Assembly: GCA_011503125.2 (NCBI GenBank)
Contig: WWBZ02000016.1
Span: forward strand, 2,170,001-2,234,000
Source of the DNA: Botryosphaeria dothidea
Taxonomy: Eukaryota > Ascomycota > Dothideomycetes > Botryosphaeriales > Botryosphaeriaceae
Length of the DNA stretch: 64,000 bases
Direction: 5' to 3'
Part shown: positions 22,838-32,993 of the stretch, piece after piece
How positions within the stretch are numbered: the stretch's first letter is position 1
Layout: each line of letters starts with the position of its first letter
Made by a program: the position numbers and the translations under genes
Notes under the pieces: generated by a model
Seen by the model: only the letters and a program-made list of their open reading frames with translations
What the model was told of the DNA's origin: nothing
Database searches by the model: none

Positions 22838-25800
22838 CTACTCCTCGTCTTCCTCTTCCTCTTCCTCCTCATCGCTCTCCTCCATGCTCTCCGCCACATC
22901 GACCTTGAATGTCGGCGCCTGATCCACGCCCATGTAGCTATCGCTCATCAAGTACAACGTCAGCACATGCTCGCCCTGGGTGGGCACCACGTATTCCAGC
23001 TTGGTCTTGAGTTCGCGCTGGATGGTGACGCGCTTGATGGCGAGCAGGCTCTTCGTGCTCTCCTCGCCGACGACCAGCCACCAAGCCTCGGGCTTGTCGG
23101 CCGGGAAGAAAGGCGCGTGCACCGTCGTCTGCGGTTGGTCGTCCTCGTCCATCTCGCGGGTGACGGTGACGTCGAGGTAGGCGGGCGCGCCGGCGGCGAT
23201 GCTCTCAGGCTCGAGCACGTCGAACTCGACCGACAGGTCCGGGTAGAACTCGTTGACGAAGCGCGCCGCGTCGGCGAGCTGCTGGCCCGACAGGTCGAGC
23301 CGGCGCACGAGGTCCTTGTCGTTGGGCGCGTCCGGGTCCATGGCGTCGATGAAGTCCGAGATGTCCTGCACGCCCGCCCCGTTGGCCTCCTGCACAAGCC
23401 GGTTGTCGAAGTGCGGGATCTGCTTGAGCGGGCTGTCGCGGTCCCACATAGCCTGCACCACCATCTGGCTGATCTCCATAGCGTTCATGGCGTTGAGGTG
23501 GCCGTCAGACGACAGCACGTCCACGCAGGCTTGCAGCAACGGCAGCACCTTCTTCAAGATTGTCTCTTGGTCCTTGGCAAGGTCGACTGGGAGCTGCATG
23601 CGCGCAAAGTGGGCTTGTAGCAGCACAAACGCCTTGAAGTGTGGCGACTCGTACGACGCCTCGGCCATTTTGACTGGCAGGCGGTCATAAACGCGGCGCA
23701 AGATGTGGTCCTCGTGCCTTCGGATCTGGATGTTTTCGAACTCAGTTGCCGAGGTGATGATTTCGAGAATGCCCTTGAGCTTCGTCCGCGCGTTGAGCGA
23801 AAGAAGGAACGTTTGCATTGTGATGAAGGAGATGTTGTAGTAGGCCGCGATCATGGCAGGATTGAGCGGCGTTATCGAGTCGTCCTCCTCGTCCAGCTCG
23901 ATGATTTTGGCGTCAACGAGGTCCTTAAGCGTTGTCTCTACCAGCTCAGACAGGTGAGCACTGAGGCCCTCGTGCGAGGTGTCAGTCAGACCATAGTAGC
24001 TCGGGTTCGCAAGCAGACGGCGGTAGAAGTAGGTATAGGTAGACCAATCGACAGCGTCTTGGGTCGAGGAGATCATACGCGTGCTGATCTCAGCAACGAA
24101 TGCATCGTGCAGGAAGACCTGGAGGTGTGACTCGATTGGGAGGGCTTCGTTCAGGAACTTCTTGTAGTAATCCCGCTTGACAGCAGGCACCATTAAGACA
24201 CCCCTGCTGATCTTCTCCTGCCCGGCTCGTCCAGCCTTGCCGAACATCTGGAGGATCTCGCTAATTGGATAGTCAATGTAACGGTGCTCCCTACCCTCAA
24301 AGAACTGCGTGTTCATGACGACGACAAGGTGGGCATTGACATTAATCTCCCAGCAGCAGTCACGCGAGACCAACAGGACCTGGATAGCGCCGACGCGGAA
24401 GAAATGCTCAACAGCTCTCTTGTCGAAAGGCGACAAGGCTTCATGGAAGTAGCCGATGCCGTGAGAGAGAGACTCAGCCAGAGCGGGCTCACTGATCTTT
24501 TCCAGCACGGGCTGCATCTCCTCGATGGAAGCATGCAAGAACCGATCCTCATCTTCGTCGGCTACACAGTTGGCAAGAAGATCTAGCGCAGTGTTTCTGA
24601 CTTGCTTGCGACTCGGCACGAAGATCATGGCGGGCTTATCAGGCGACAGCTGCAGGATGGACTGGTAGGCTGGCTTCGCCATAGCAAGCATGAGTGACGG
24701 GAAATGGGGGATCGTGAAGGACTGGATGTGGAGCTCCAAGGGAACAGCCCGAACATGAGGGCTGAAGTTGAAGATCGTATGCTTAGTCGCCCCAATCCAC
24801 TCGCCGATGTCGCGAGCGTTCGAGAGCGAGACGCTGAGGCCGATGATGCGCATCTCCGACTCCAGCTGCAGCGTCATTGCGTGCATCCGGGAGACGACTG
24901 TCTCGTAGACATAGCCACCTTGCCCACCCAGCATGTGCAAATCATCTGCAATGAAAAGCTTGGTGGCCTGCACATTCTTCCGACGCTGCCACTGTCGCGA
25001 GATAACGTCCCATTGCTGCGGGGTGGCAAGGATCAAGTCACCCTGCTGAAGAAGTTGCAAGTCTGACTGGGTGTCGCCGACGAGCTTGACAATCTCCTGA
25101 CCACCTGCAACATTTGTCAGACGCTGCTTCCAGTCCTTGTATCTGGTGTCCACCAGCTCCTGGAACGGAGCGATGTAAACGGCCTTGCCTCCTTCTTGCT
25201 TGGCCCAATGCCTCAGAAGGGCGAACTCGGCGCAGACGGTTTTGCCCATGCCGGTAGACGCACCAACAAAGGCATTGTCGTCCTGCTGAAAAAGAGCGTT
25301 GTATGTCTGCGTCTGAACCTTGTTAAAGCGCTCCCAGTTCGGATACAGGTCCGTGAAGTCCTGTCTCTTGAGGGCGGCAACAGGCAAGGGCTGCATGTCC
25401 AAGAGTTGGGTGTGCGGAGGGAATTTCTCGGGCAGGATTAGCTTCTGGAATGACACAGCGATTTTCGTCTCTGAGTGCATCCACCTGTCGGACACGACAG
25501 TAATGAAGTAATGAGGAGGCATCGGCTCCGTGATAGGAACGGTAAACTCGACAAGATGCTCGTTCATTTCCGATCTTGCGTACTCTCGGCGCAGGAGGAA
25601 CTGGTCGTGGAAGAGAATTTCCTCACCATCACAGTCCTCAACGATGATCCAGAAGCTCTCCGCAGAGCCATGCAACGTCTCGTCCCACACGAAGTTCGGA
25701 GTGATCGTCAACTCCATGCGAAGCATTGACCGGGTCATGGGTTGCACGTGGGCTTGAATCTCCAGACGTGGGAACTTCTCAACAAGGGCGCAGACAGTAC

Positions 25801-28800
25801 GTCCTGCACGGGGCATACCCATCAGTTCGCCCATCCGCGGAGGATCCAGATCGAAGTAGCTAGACCATGGTACATCAATGCGCTCTGCCTTCTGCACTAT
25901 ATCGCGGGGGCAGTTGGGGAATTGACGGAGAGGGGTCATTGTCGGCCACATGCGCTTCTCGGCCATCTTGCAAAGGTCCAATGCGGTCTTTGCGACGTGA
26001 GCCCAGCCCTTCTTCAGACAAATCTCGAAAACTGCTCTGAGAATGCGGCCTGCGGACTGCGTGACGTAGACGAGATCAGCCATGAGAGCCAGGCCCTCGA
26101 GCTTAAGACGTGATATGTAGGCTTGCAGAAGGACGTTGATCTTTGCATGCGGTTCTTCGATGCTCTCCTTTACTGGGATAGGGACACGTCCAAGGAGCTT
26201 GGCAAGTTCGAGCTTCTCATCTTGGCGCACAGGAATGTACTTGAACTCATCACTGAGGGCAAAGACGCGGAAGAGCTCAATGGTCGAGATGTTGGGCTGG
26301 ATGTGCATGTTGTACGTGGCCATGGAGCTGTGGGTGATGTAGTAGTGAGAAGCGACGCGGCCAAGCTCAGTAGGCGTGAGCTTGCCGCTCTTCTTGTCGT
26401 ACTTGACAAGGTTGGACTTCTCCAGCACCGTAGCCGCGGAGTGGATCAGGTCGACACGCTTCTGTTCCAACGCCTCGTCATCCTCATACTCGGCACCGAC
26501 GCTGTAAAGACCTGGCGACCTGAGCATACGGACATAGAGGTAAGTGTAGCCAAGCCATTCGACACCTTCGTCGCGGGTACGGACGTTTCCGAGTACTATT
26601 TCGGCGTTGAGGTTGTCTGCTAGCTTGCTCATGAACTGAGACTCGATAGGAAGCTGCTGGTTCATGAGAGATAGGTAGTACTGCATCTCGGACTGCGTCG
26701 TGATGATGATGCCTTCACCATAAGTATCGTACTGAGGACGACCGGCACGACCAAGCATCTGCAACACATCCTGCGGGCTAAGCTCAACCCAGCTACCCTT
26801 CTCGGGCGAGTAGATCTGGGTACCCTTGATGATGACGGTGTGAGCAGGAAGGTTGACACCCCAGGCGAGGGTAGCGGTACAGACGAGGACGCGAAGCGAG
26901 CCATCGGCGAAAAGGTCTTCAACCGAAGTACGGTCAGCACGGCTCATACCAGCATGGTGAATACCAAATCCGTAGGGCATCACGTCCTTGAGATCCGAGT
27001 TTTGCACGCCCTCAGATTCGGTACGGAGAATTTCGCGGCTAGCAGCATCGCTCCGCAGAATCTGGCCGATCGTCTCCAGCTCCAATGCCTTGTCGCGAAT
27101 GTACTTTGCAGTCTTCGCAGTCTCCTTTCGCGAGTGGACGAAGATGAGCATTTGGTTATCATTTTGACCAACTTGCTCGAGAACCTTAGTGTAGCAGACG
27201 TCGTTCATGGTCTTCAGCTGCTTGATAGCTTTCTTGTCGGTAACACCGATGAACTCTTGTTTCAGCGGGCAAGGCCTGAAAGTGCCGTCGAAGTGGAAAA
27301 GGCCATTGATTGGATCAACCCGCAGGAAGCTGGCGACATCACGGTAGTTGGGAAGAGTGGCACTGAGACCGATGATCCGCACAGGGTCTCCAGTCTGTTC
27401 CTGGCGACGGATCGTCCTGCTGACAATGCTCTCCAGAACCGGTCCACGGTCGTCGTGCAGCAAGTGGATTTCGTCAATACAAATGAGACGCACAAGGTTA
27501 GTGTAGCTGGTATCAGTGGCCTTGCGAGTGATAACATCCCACTTCTCAGGGGTTGTGACAATCACCTGGGTGTCTGCTATCTGTTGCTTGGTAAGTTGAC
27601 GATCACCTGTAAGCTCGGAGACTTTGATCCCGTACGGCTCGAGCCTCTTGCCAAAGTTTCCGACCTGTTCCTGCACCAGCGCCTTGAGGGGGGCGATGTA
27701 GATAATCTTGAACTCGTCCAAGTTGATCTCGCCGGTATCAGGATTCCTGTGCTTGCCAATTTCGCGGAGCATCGTCAACATGGCAACGTTCGTCTTTCCG
27801 GAACCAGTAGGGGCGCAAATTAGCATGTTGCCGTCATCGTTGAAGGCGGTGGGATAACAGCGGGTCTGGATCCTGTTCAGATTCTTCGAGGTACCGAAAC
27901 CAACTCTCGCCCACTCCGGTAGGTCGCTGACGGGCATATCCGGGGGGTCGTTCGGGTCCCTCTTCGGCTTCGGCGCTGGTACGTGGATCTCCTCGTAGCC
28001 CTTGAAAGTCCGCTTTGTTGATCCCTGAGGCAGCTTGACGTTCGGGTTCGTCATGAGGTGGTTGCCCTGCTCGAATACAAGGTTCTCCAGGTTTATCAAC
28101 CGCCTGGGCTGGAGACCACCGACCAATCCACTCTCCTTGCCAGCATCATTCTTCTCCTCCGCCTTGGGGACGTCGATGTCCATCAAATCGACCTTCATCT
28201 TCTTCGAAGCAGGTCCATCCGCAGGAGCTTCTTCTCTTGTCCGCAGCTCGTTGAGAATCTTCCTGTGGCCCGCAGCGATCATCTCCCTCTCAATCGCTGC
28301 ACGCGCATTGGGATCCTCCTCAACTCTGCGCCACCTGGTGACCCAAACTACCTTGTCGCGGTTAGAAACGAGCTTCGCCACAAGCTCGTGGTTTTCCCAG
28401 TCGAAAAGTTCCATAAGGTCATTTTCGATTTCACGGAGTGGCTTTTCCTCGCCGTCGTCGGATTCTCCGGACAGTATTTCCAAGGCCTCCTGCGTTTTTT
28501 CCTGTTGAATATGAGCGTCCTCGTAAATGTGGCCGATCTGACGTTGTAACCAGTACGCGTCAATTTCGTGTGCTGGAATGGGCCTGTCCGCTCCCTTCTT
28601 GTCCGCTTCGGAGGCGTTCATCCCGGAGTCGATAATCATCTCCTCCTCGTCTCCGAGCTTATCGCCCTCATCGTCGTCCAATATACCGCCGCCAGCAGCC
28701 GTAGCACCCTCCGCTCCTTGCCGTTCGGCGAAATCACCTTCCTCTTCATCCGAAGTATCATCCTCATCTCTGACTTCGAATGTCTGACCTGCCTCCTCAT

Positions 28801-29515
28801 CGTCCTCATCATCCTCGTCGAAAACCACAGCCACACCTTGTTTCTCGTCGAGATCCGCACCAGCAGCTCCATCCGCGGCATCGGCCATCTCCTCATCGTC
28901 GTCTTGAGCATCGTAGTCGGTGATCTTTTTGCCTAAGTTGACTAGCTCATTGAACTCTTTCGAGCCCATGGCTAAGCCTAGAACATCATCGACTTCCTTC
29001 TTCCGATCGAAATCCTTAAGGTTCTCGTCCTTCAGGTATTCCAGAATTGCGTCCGCCGCGCTACGCACGACGTGATTCGGCACATCGCCTAAATGGCGGC
29101 CGACGATGGTGGTGATGAGCTCGTAAGTGGCCCGGGTGGCGGAGGTGCGTGGCCGGTAGCGCAGGTCTTCGACGAGTAGATCTGCCTGGCTGAGGATGCC
29201 CGTGCCGCGCAGCTGCTGCGGCTCGCCCCGCTTGCGCTTCTTTTGCTCCCTCTCCAGTACGTCCTCACCCTCGTGAATGTCGCCGCGCTCGATGTCGGCG
29301 AGCCCGCCCTGCTTCTTCTTCTTCTTGTTCGTCGGGGCACTGTCGCGAGCCACACGCCCTCCCATGTCTCTAATGCTGATGCGGCCAGCCAGCGACTCCG
29401 GGTCGCCTGTGGCGTCGTCGCCTCGCCGCGTCACAAAGCGCCGGTCCGCCTGGAGGACCAGGTTGGACATGGCCGCATATTTGAACTGCGCGAGCCTGTT
29501 CGGGTCCTGCGCCAT
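22838..29515 (-). CDS. BRR2: U5 snRNP Ski2-like helicase BRR2
   Basis: A single exon of 2,225 residues, the usual size for the family. An acidic N-terminal region and PWI-like segment (1-480) precede two helicase cassettes. Cassette 1 has CAPTGSGKTNVAML near residue 564, DEIHLLHDDRGPVLE near 680 and QMLGRAGRPQYD, followed by a winged helix and Sec63 unit. Cassette 2 is degenerate: GASTGMGKTVCAEF near 1418, DDLHMLGG near 1522 and QMFGKAGRAGQEK, followed by a second Sec63 unit and an acidic tail. Family knowledge: Brr2 unwinds U4/U6 to activate the spliceosome; only the first cassette is catalytic, and the second binds regulators such as Prp8 and Jab1 domains. The absence of introns is consistent with PRP16, also intronless here. 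Confidence 0.97.
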   Translation of the reverse strand: MAQDPNRLAQFKYAAMSNLVLQADRRFVTRRGDDATGDPESLAGRISIRDMGGRVARDSAPTNKKKKKQGGLADIERGDIHEGEDVLEREQKKRKRGEPQQLRGTGILSQADLLVEDLRYRPRTSATRATYELITTIVGRHLGDVPNHVVRSAADAILEYLKDENLKDFDRKKEVDDVLGLAMGSKEFNELVNLGKKITDYDAQDDDEEMADAADGAAGADLDEKQGVAVVFDEDDEDDEEAGQTFEVRDEDDTSDEEEGDFAERQGAEGATAAGGGILDDDEGDKLGDEEEMIIDSGMNASEADKKGADRPIPAHEIDAYWLQRQIGHIYEDAHIQQEKTQEALEILSGESDDGEEKPLREIENDLMELFDWENHELVAKLVSNRDKVVWVTRWRRVEEDPNARAAIEREMIAAGHRKILNELRTREEAPADGPASKKMKVDLMDIDVPKAEEKNDAGKESGLVGGLQPRRLINLENLVFEQGNHLMTNPNVKLPQGSTKRTFKGYEEIHVPAPKPKRDPNDPPDMPVSDLPEWARVGFGTSKNLNRIQTRCYPTAFNDDGNMLICAPTGSGKTNVAMLTMLREIGKHRNPDTGEINLDEFKIIYIAPLKALVQEQVGNFGKRLEPYGIKVSELTGDRQLTKQQIADTQVIVTTPEKWDVITRKATDTSYTNLVRLICIDEIHLLHDDRGPVLESIVSRTIRRQEQTGDPVRIIGLSATLPNYRDVASFLRVDPINGLFHFDGTFRPCPLKQEFIGVTDKKAIKQLKTMNDVCYTKVLEQVGQNDNQMLIFVHSRKETAKTAKYIRDKALELETIGQILRSDAASREILRTESEGVQNSDLKDVMPYGFGIHHAGMSRADRTSVEDLFADGSLRVLVCTATLAWGVNLPAHTVIIKGTQIYSPEKGSWVELSPQDVLQMLGRAGRPQYDTYGEGIIITTQSEMQYYLSLMNQQLPIESQFMSKLADNLNAEIVLGNVRTRDEGVEWLGYTYLYVRMLRSPGLYSVGAEYEDDEALEQKRVDLIHSAATVLEKSNLVKYDKKSGKLTPTELGRVASHYYITHSSMATYNMHIQPNISTIELFRVFALSDEFKYIPVRQDEKLELAKLLGRVPIPVKESIEEPHAKINVLLQAYISRLKLEGLALMADLVYVTQSAGRILRAVFEICLKKGWAHVAKTALDLCKMAEKRMWPTMTPLRQFPNCPRDIVQKAERIDVPWSSYFDLDPPRMGELMGMPRAGRTVCALVEKFPRLEIQAHVQPMTRSMLRMELTITPNFVWDETLHGSAESFWIIVEDCDGEEILFHDQFLLRREYARSEMNEHLVEFTVPITEPMPPHYFITVVSDRWMHSETKIAVSFQKLILPEKFPPHTQLLDMQPLPVAALKRQDFTDLYPNWERFNKVQTQTYNALFQQDDNAFVGASTGMGKTVCAEFALLRHWAKQEGGKAVYIAPFQELVDTRYKDWKQRLTNVAGGQEIVKLVGDTQSDLQLLQQGDLILATPQQWDVISRQWQRRKNVQATKLFIADDLHMLGGQGGYVYETVVSRMHAMTLQLESEMRIIGLSVSLSNARDIGEWIGATKHTIFNFSPHVRAVPLELHIQSFTIPHFPSLMLAMAKPAYQSILQLSPDKPAMIFVPSRKQVRNTALDLLANCVADEDEDRFLHASIEEMQPVLEKISEPALAESLSHGIGYFHEALSPFDKRAVEHFFRVGAIQVLLVSRDCCWEINVNAHLVVVMNTQFFEGREHRYIDYPISEILQMFGKAGRAGQEKISRGVLMVPAVKRDYYKKFLNEALPIESHLQVFLHDAFVAEISTRMISSTQDAVDWSTYTYFYRRLLANPSYYGLTDTSHEGLSAHLSELVETTLKDLVDAKIIELDEEDDSITPLNPAMIAAYYNISFITMQTFLLSLNARTKLKGILEIITSATEFENIQIRRHEDHILRRVYDRLPVKMAEASYESPHFKAFVLLQAHFARMQLPVDLAKDQETILKKVLPLLQACVDVLSSDGHLNAMNAMEISQMVVQAMWDRDSPLKQIPHFDNRLVQEANGAGVQDISDFIDAMDPDAPNDKDLVRRLDLSGQQLADAARFVNEFYPDLSVEFDVLEPESIAAGAPAYLDVTVTREMDEDDQPQTTVHAPFFPADKPEAWWLVVGEESTKSLLAIKRVTIQRELKTKLEYVVPTQGEHVLTLYLMSDSYMGVDQAPTFKVDVAESMEESDEEEEEEEDEE

Positions 29516-30223
29516 GGTGGATAGTTTATGCCAAGTATCGCGCCGGCGTGGCGAGGATGGAAATGAATTTGTCGGCGGCCCGTAAGGCTGTTGGGTGTCC
29601 GAATTAAGTACGAGTCGAGGTTCTCATTGCCTGCGGGCGCGTCGAATCGCAAACAGTGAAAGGAGCGATCGGAAGGTGGTGGCGGGGGGAAGAAAAGGTG
29701 GGTGGTTGTGTAGAGGCCTTCGACGCGAAAATGCTGGAGCTCCAAGCCGCTGCAGCGTAATCTTGGCGCGCTAAGCACTTCCACTTCTGCCTTAGCGCTA
29801 TATCACTTAAAAGACTCCACACGTTGAACATTCACGCACATATTCAATTTCGCCTATTGAAACAATATGACCTGTTCGCATACGAGATAACTGGTGCCTC
29901 GGAAACATACATCTATCAATTTTCTCACTTTAAAGTTAGAGCCTGGCCTCTTTTGTCAGACGACCTAGTCCTTTCCATCAACAAGTTTCCCGAATTTGGA
30001 GTCTTAGGACTTGCAGTCAGCTGGAAAATACGATTTACCGTGCCTTTTGATACGCAAGCTGTAACAGTCTTTCCGCGCTTTGTTCCCGTTCCTATTTCCC
30101 TTTCCATCTTCCATGCACGGAATCTACCTGGAACTGCAACGCTCGAGAACCCCGTGAATAACAGATTATTGCAACGGGCCTCGATTATCCCGAATGCTCT
30201 GTTGAAACCCCGTACTATTTATC
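29516..30223. other. Intergenic region, no gene supported
   Basis: About 700 bases upstream of BRR2 and downstream of the next minus-strand gene. One plus-strand frame of about 200 codons starts near 29824 but runs antisense into the neighbouring coding exon and shows no domain. Confidence 0.45.
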
Positions 30224-32424
30224 TCAGATATCCCTCCATCCACCGTGCTGCACGATCTTGCGACCGATCGGGGTATCCCTTCCTCTCGCCCTTAGATCTG
30301 GGCCTTCCTTCCTTGGATGATGCGTCTCCTCGATCTCGCGGACCCTCACTGCACGGCCCCTCTCGTCAACCATGCCAAGATCCCTCACGTCAACAAGCTT
30401 ATATGATTCGCCGCTCATTATGCTGCTTCCAGGATTAGATTGCTGCGTCCAAGTGATTGTCTCTTCGTGCGGGCCCGGCAGAGCGTGCTTTCCAGCATGA
30501 CCAGAATAAGTCTTCGAGGCCGATGTGTGATGTCCAGTAGGAGGGCTGGCGGAGCGGTGATATGTGACGTGGTCTGGAGCATGCACATGACGAACACGCG
30601 GTGCAGCGGGAATGTCCTCCGGGTCGTGACTGAACGATGGCCTTCTCACGACCCGACCTCTTCTTGCGGGACCTCGACCTGGTGCGTGTATTTCGCCGTC
30701 CGGTTGAGGTGGAGAGTTTGGCCGCGGTGGCACTTGCCAGTAGTCGTAGTCGCTCAAGCGGGGAGGTCCTGAATTTGGATGTTTTTAGCATCCTTCAGTC
30801 AAATGTTATGTGTCTCTTTGAGGGTGAACTTACGGGCAGCTTTTTCGTCAATACTTTCATGGCCATCAAGGTGCGGCTTGTGTTTACGTCTGCTGTCCCT
30901 GCCTGGCTGGTGATTCCAGTCCTGCGCAGGAGGCGGCCTCTCCTGTTGCCGGAATGAGGGCGGCTCTGGGGCGAAGGACACCCGAGGACCCCCATGATCA
31001 AGCCTCGCGTCCTCGGGGTTCCTTCCCGGCGATGGGGATTCAGACCAGTTACTGGATCTGGGACGGCTGCGAGAACGCAGTATGCTACGGATTTTTGTGT
31101 TCGACGAATGCTCTTCCATACCTCGCGATGCCCCAGTAAGAGAATGCCTCCTCGGTCCATACTGCGGGCGCGGAGGAGAACGACTCATGCGATACATCTG
31201 TGGCGGTCCAGGAAGAGGAGGCCTTTCGACCACAGGATCACGGAAACGCTGATGAGGCGGGGAATGAGCTGACTCTCTGTGAGGAGCAGGCACCATGACG
31301 CCATGGCGGAAACCGTGAGGGTGCTCGCTGAGACGGCGATCCGCATCGCTCATATGGCGGGATACAGTAGGTCTGGAGCGAGGAGGCCCATGGGGGTGAG
31401 AGTCATGGTCAGTCCGAGTAGGTGGGTATCTCCGTTCGTGACTTGTGTGAGGCTGAGGACTCGTAGAGTGCGCACGCAGCTCTTGCATACGCCTCACTAG
31501 AAACGTGTCGTCATCTCCTGGAGAAAGAGGAGATGCACGGCGAGAAGAGTACTCATCGCGTACGTCCTCAGAGTCTTTGATGTGAATCCTCGTGCAGCTT
31601 TCAGGTCTTCGGTGACTTCCTGGAGAATACTCTTCAATTTCCTCGATGGTGAGGACATCGTAGCCGTCGTCCCTGCCATGGCGTCTCTGGGGGGATATGG
31701 GGCTGTTGCCACGGTGCTCACGAATAAATACCTTTGTTCTGCTGCCAGATCTGATGTATTCTGTTAGCACGAGCGTTCAAGTTCCGTCCAGCCACACTCT
31801 ATCTCACCTGTGGTGGTGACGCCGGCCTCTGTCATGGTTATCTTTGCCATCCATAGTCACAATTCTCACACGTTCACTCTCTCTGACAGCCCTCTTACCA
31901 GGCTTGTTGACGATGATCTTTCTGTCGTCCTCGCTTGAGCTTGAGCTGACGGCTGAGCGACATTTACGGCAAGGTTCAGGAATGATCTGCTGGCCAGGGA
32001 CGAGAGGATGCTGCCGATGAAACCTCGTTGAACGAGGTCTGCGGCAGATTGAGCATATGTGATACTGCAGAGCCACGTGCTTGTGTGTCGATCCGTAATG
32101 AGGAATCCCGATGTTGTATGGATCGTCAAAGTAGCTGGTAGAAGCGCTTGCCGATGCGTCCTTCGAGTGAGTGATTGTGATTTCCTGTGAACGGACAAGG
32201 TCGCCAGTCGCCGGCGGTGGAGGGCTATGCGGTGACATTGGACCTGCCGGCGGCATTGGTGCCACGGGCAGCATGGGGTACGGCGGCGGGCCAAAGAATT
32301 CCGGCGATTGCAGATGTGGTGGCGGCATCAGCTGCCAGCTCGCTGGAATGAGAGGCAGTGGGCCTGGGGAAGGAGGCGAAGAAGACCTCGAAGCCATGCT
32401 TTTCCGCCTTCGAGTTTTACTCAT
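30224..32424 (-). CDS. Large disordered Arg/Ser/Pro-rich protein with a CxxC...CxxC motif
   Basis: Three exons (32424-31808, 31750-30834, 30768-30224) encode 692 residues; introns of 57 and 65 bases have GTGAGA and GTAAGT donors. The frame is open upstream to an ATG at 32568, giving 740 residues, but that extension looks like 5' UTR. The protein is dominated by Ser, Pro, Arg and His, with SR-like and PP-rich stretches. One ordered-looking segment near residue 130-165 (YHICSICRRPRSTRFH ... PEPCRKC) contains two Cys pairs and a His and may bind zinc. A hydrophobic C-terminal motif, SYKLVDVRDLGMVDERG, also looks ordered. I do not recognise a named family; I recall similar fungal proteins only as hypothetical. 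Function unknown. Confidence 0.75.
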
Positions 32425-32993
32425 GAATTGCTCAACTGAGAAGCCGGGGATGACAGTTTCGAAGAACGAATCGGGTACTGCGTAAGGATAGGGAGCGAGT
32501 AGTAGGGACTTGAACTTTATGCGTGAGCGGTGGCGTCGGCGGCGGCGATGACCTAGAAGGAGCAGCATGTCGATTTGGAAGGCGCGATATAAGGAAGGCG
32601 CGTGCAGGCAAAAGTCACACAGCGATCCATTGGCGGCTCTCGCTTAGCACGGCTACCTGTCTTCCATGAGGAGTTGAGGTGAAGCGATCATCCGGACATA
32701 AAGGTTTAACGGTGAACGATCTTCGCGTCCTGTCACGTGTTTTCACTTCCGTTAGTTGTTTGTCCTGTTGTCCCAACCTCGCAGAATCACTTCTACCTTT
32801 CGCGTGGTACGAGTATGGCGGCGGAAGTGAGGGCGGGGCACCTGCACGCTCCCGGGCTATCATGGCAAATAATGCAATTTTATACTCTGTCCACGCCTTC
32901 GATTTTCTGGCGCTTTTAATGTACATACTTGAAAACACGCCCATTTTTCCCACTAAAACAAGAAAACCGCCTGCATATCCAAGCCACTCGGGT
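32425..32993. other. Upstream region of the Arg/Ser/Pro-rich gene and 3' flank of STT3
   Basis: About 570 bases between the chosen start at 32424 and the STT3 stop. The frame upstream of 32424 stays open to 32568. Otherwise I see only short frames and no further gene. Confidence 0.45.

Noticed and set aside
29824..30438. 204-codon plus-strand frame as a gene
   Set aside because: It runs antisense into a supported coding exon and shows no recognisable features.
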